From Microvirga flocculans ATCC BAA-817 (lineage in GTDB: Bacteria; Pseudomonadota; Alphaproteobacteria; Rhizobiales; Beijerinckiaceae): a DNA stretch of 64,000 nucleotides. The translations under genes and the position numbers were made by a program. The notes under the pieces are model-generated. The model was not told where the DNA came from and made no database searches. It worked only from the letters and a program-made list of their open reading frames with translations. Where the stretch lies: positions 271,051-335,050 of the forward strand of contig NZ_KI912469.1 of assembly GCF_000518665.1 (NCBI RefSeq), given 5' to 3'. This document shows, piece after piece, positions 63,693-64,000 of the stretch; position 1 is the first letter of the stretch, and every line of letters starts with the position of its first letter.

Positions 63693-64000
63693 TCAAACGA
63701 ATCCATATCCGGCGGCGGTAAAGTAGTTGCGGCACGCCTCAGGCTTCACGAGATCGCAGATGTCGCCGATGGCGCGCCAGAGTGCCTCGATGGTTCGGGC
63801 TTCGGCTTTGCGCAAGTGCGCTTTGATCTGCGAGAAGACCTGCTCAATCGGATTCAAGTCCGGACTGTAGGGCGGCAGAAACAGGAGCCACGCGCCACGG
63901 GCCCGGACGGCCATCTCGGCTTTCGCACTCTTGTGTGCCGGAAGATTGTCGAGGATCACGACGTCGCCGTGCGACAGGGTCGGAGCCAGCTGGGTCTCCA
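63693..64000 (-). mobile_element. IS630 family transposase, partial, running off the window
   Basis: The C-terminal part of a DDE transposase. Reading from the window edge: [20 protein letters not shown], where the Asp in ILDN is a catalytic residue, then [20 protein letters not shown] with the catalytic Glu, and the tail [12 protein letters not shown]. This is the tc1/mariner-like IS630 pattern. The N-terminus lies beyond 64000. The stop codon touches the start codon of the neighbouring truncated gene, placing the IS end within a few tens of bases to the left, probably near 63680. Confidence 0.85.

Overview
The window looks like chromosomal DNA of a GC-rich alphaproteobacterium of the order Hyphomicrobiales, most likely a Methylobacteriaceae member such as Microvirga or Methylobacterium. 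This rests on gene content and order (erpA/dgt/argS/SPOR/nagZ/scpAB/tatABC/serS/surE/pcm/nlpD, then yajC/secDF/Mth938/phytoene-synthase-like/trmFO), a fused malic enzyme-phosphotransacetylase, paired DUF6894 proteins and RTX proteins of a type common in that family. No rRNA, tRNA or CRISPR was recognised. The genus is an inference.

Layout. 1-9 kb: a DUF2189 membrane protein, a GNAT acetyltransferase, a 626-bp gap with an SOS-like operator and a strongly folded RNA candidate, then aspS coupled to two envelope-glycan genes (GT2 glycosyltransferase, acyltransferase 3), a CatB-like acetyltransferase and maeB. 9-12 kb: three secreted proteins of unknown function, one with Arg-rich 14-residue repeats. 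12-34 kb: a dense housekeeping block for nucleotide and Fe-S metabolism (erpA, dgt), translation (argS, serS), cell wall and division (SPOR protein, nagZ, nlpD-like), chromosome segregation (scpAB), export (tatABC, yajC, secDF), repair or stress survival (surE, pcm), two homologues of mitochondrial complex I assembly factors, and trmFO. 34-44 kb: accessory genes: DUF1127, a Cys-rich copper-storage-like protein, a porin-like mini protein, DUF2231, a GGDEF protein, a lipoprotein, an RTX protein, a methyltransferase, a divergent LysR/monooxygenase pair and a nitronate monooxygenase. 44-52.5 kb: uvrA and ssb, still divergent but separated by two RTX genes. 52.5-63 kb: DUF6894, an M20 peptidase, a Met-rich secreted protein, GNAT and rppH, marC, a PP2C-like phosphatase, a SIMPL protein, lemA/M48 peptidase and gyrA. 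63-64 kb: a 5'-truncated secreted-protein gene abutting an IS630-type transposase that runs off the window.

The conserved block is mainly envelope and export machinery expressed in short overlapping operons. The accessory parts carry type I secretion substrates (three RTX proteins, no ABC/MFP exporter here), metal-related small proteins and regulators, set in AT-rich intergenic DNA. Most notable: the SOS-like box followed by a folded RNA upstream of aspS (1619-1824); the RTX island splitting uvrA from ssb, one of whose products has seven W-rich repeats suggesting a seven-bladed propeller; and the secDF-linked NDUFAF3/NDUFAF6-like pair.
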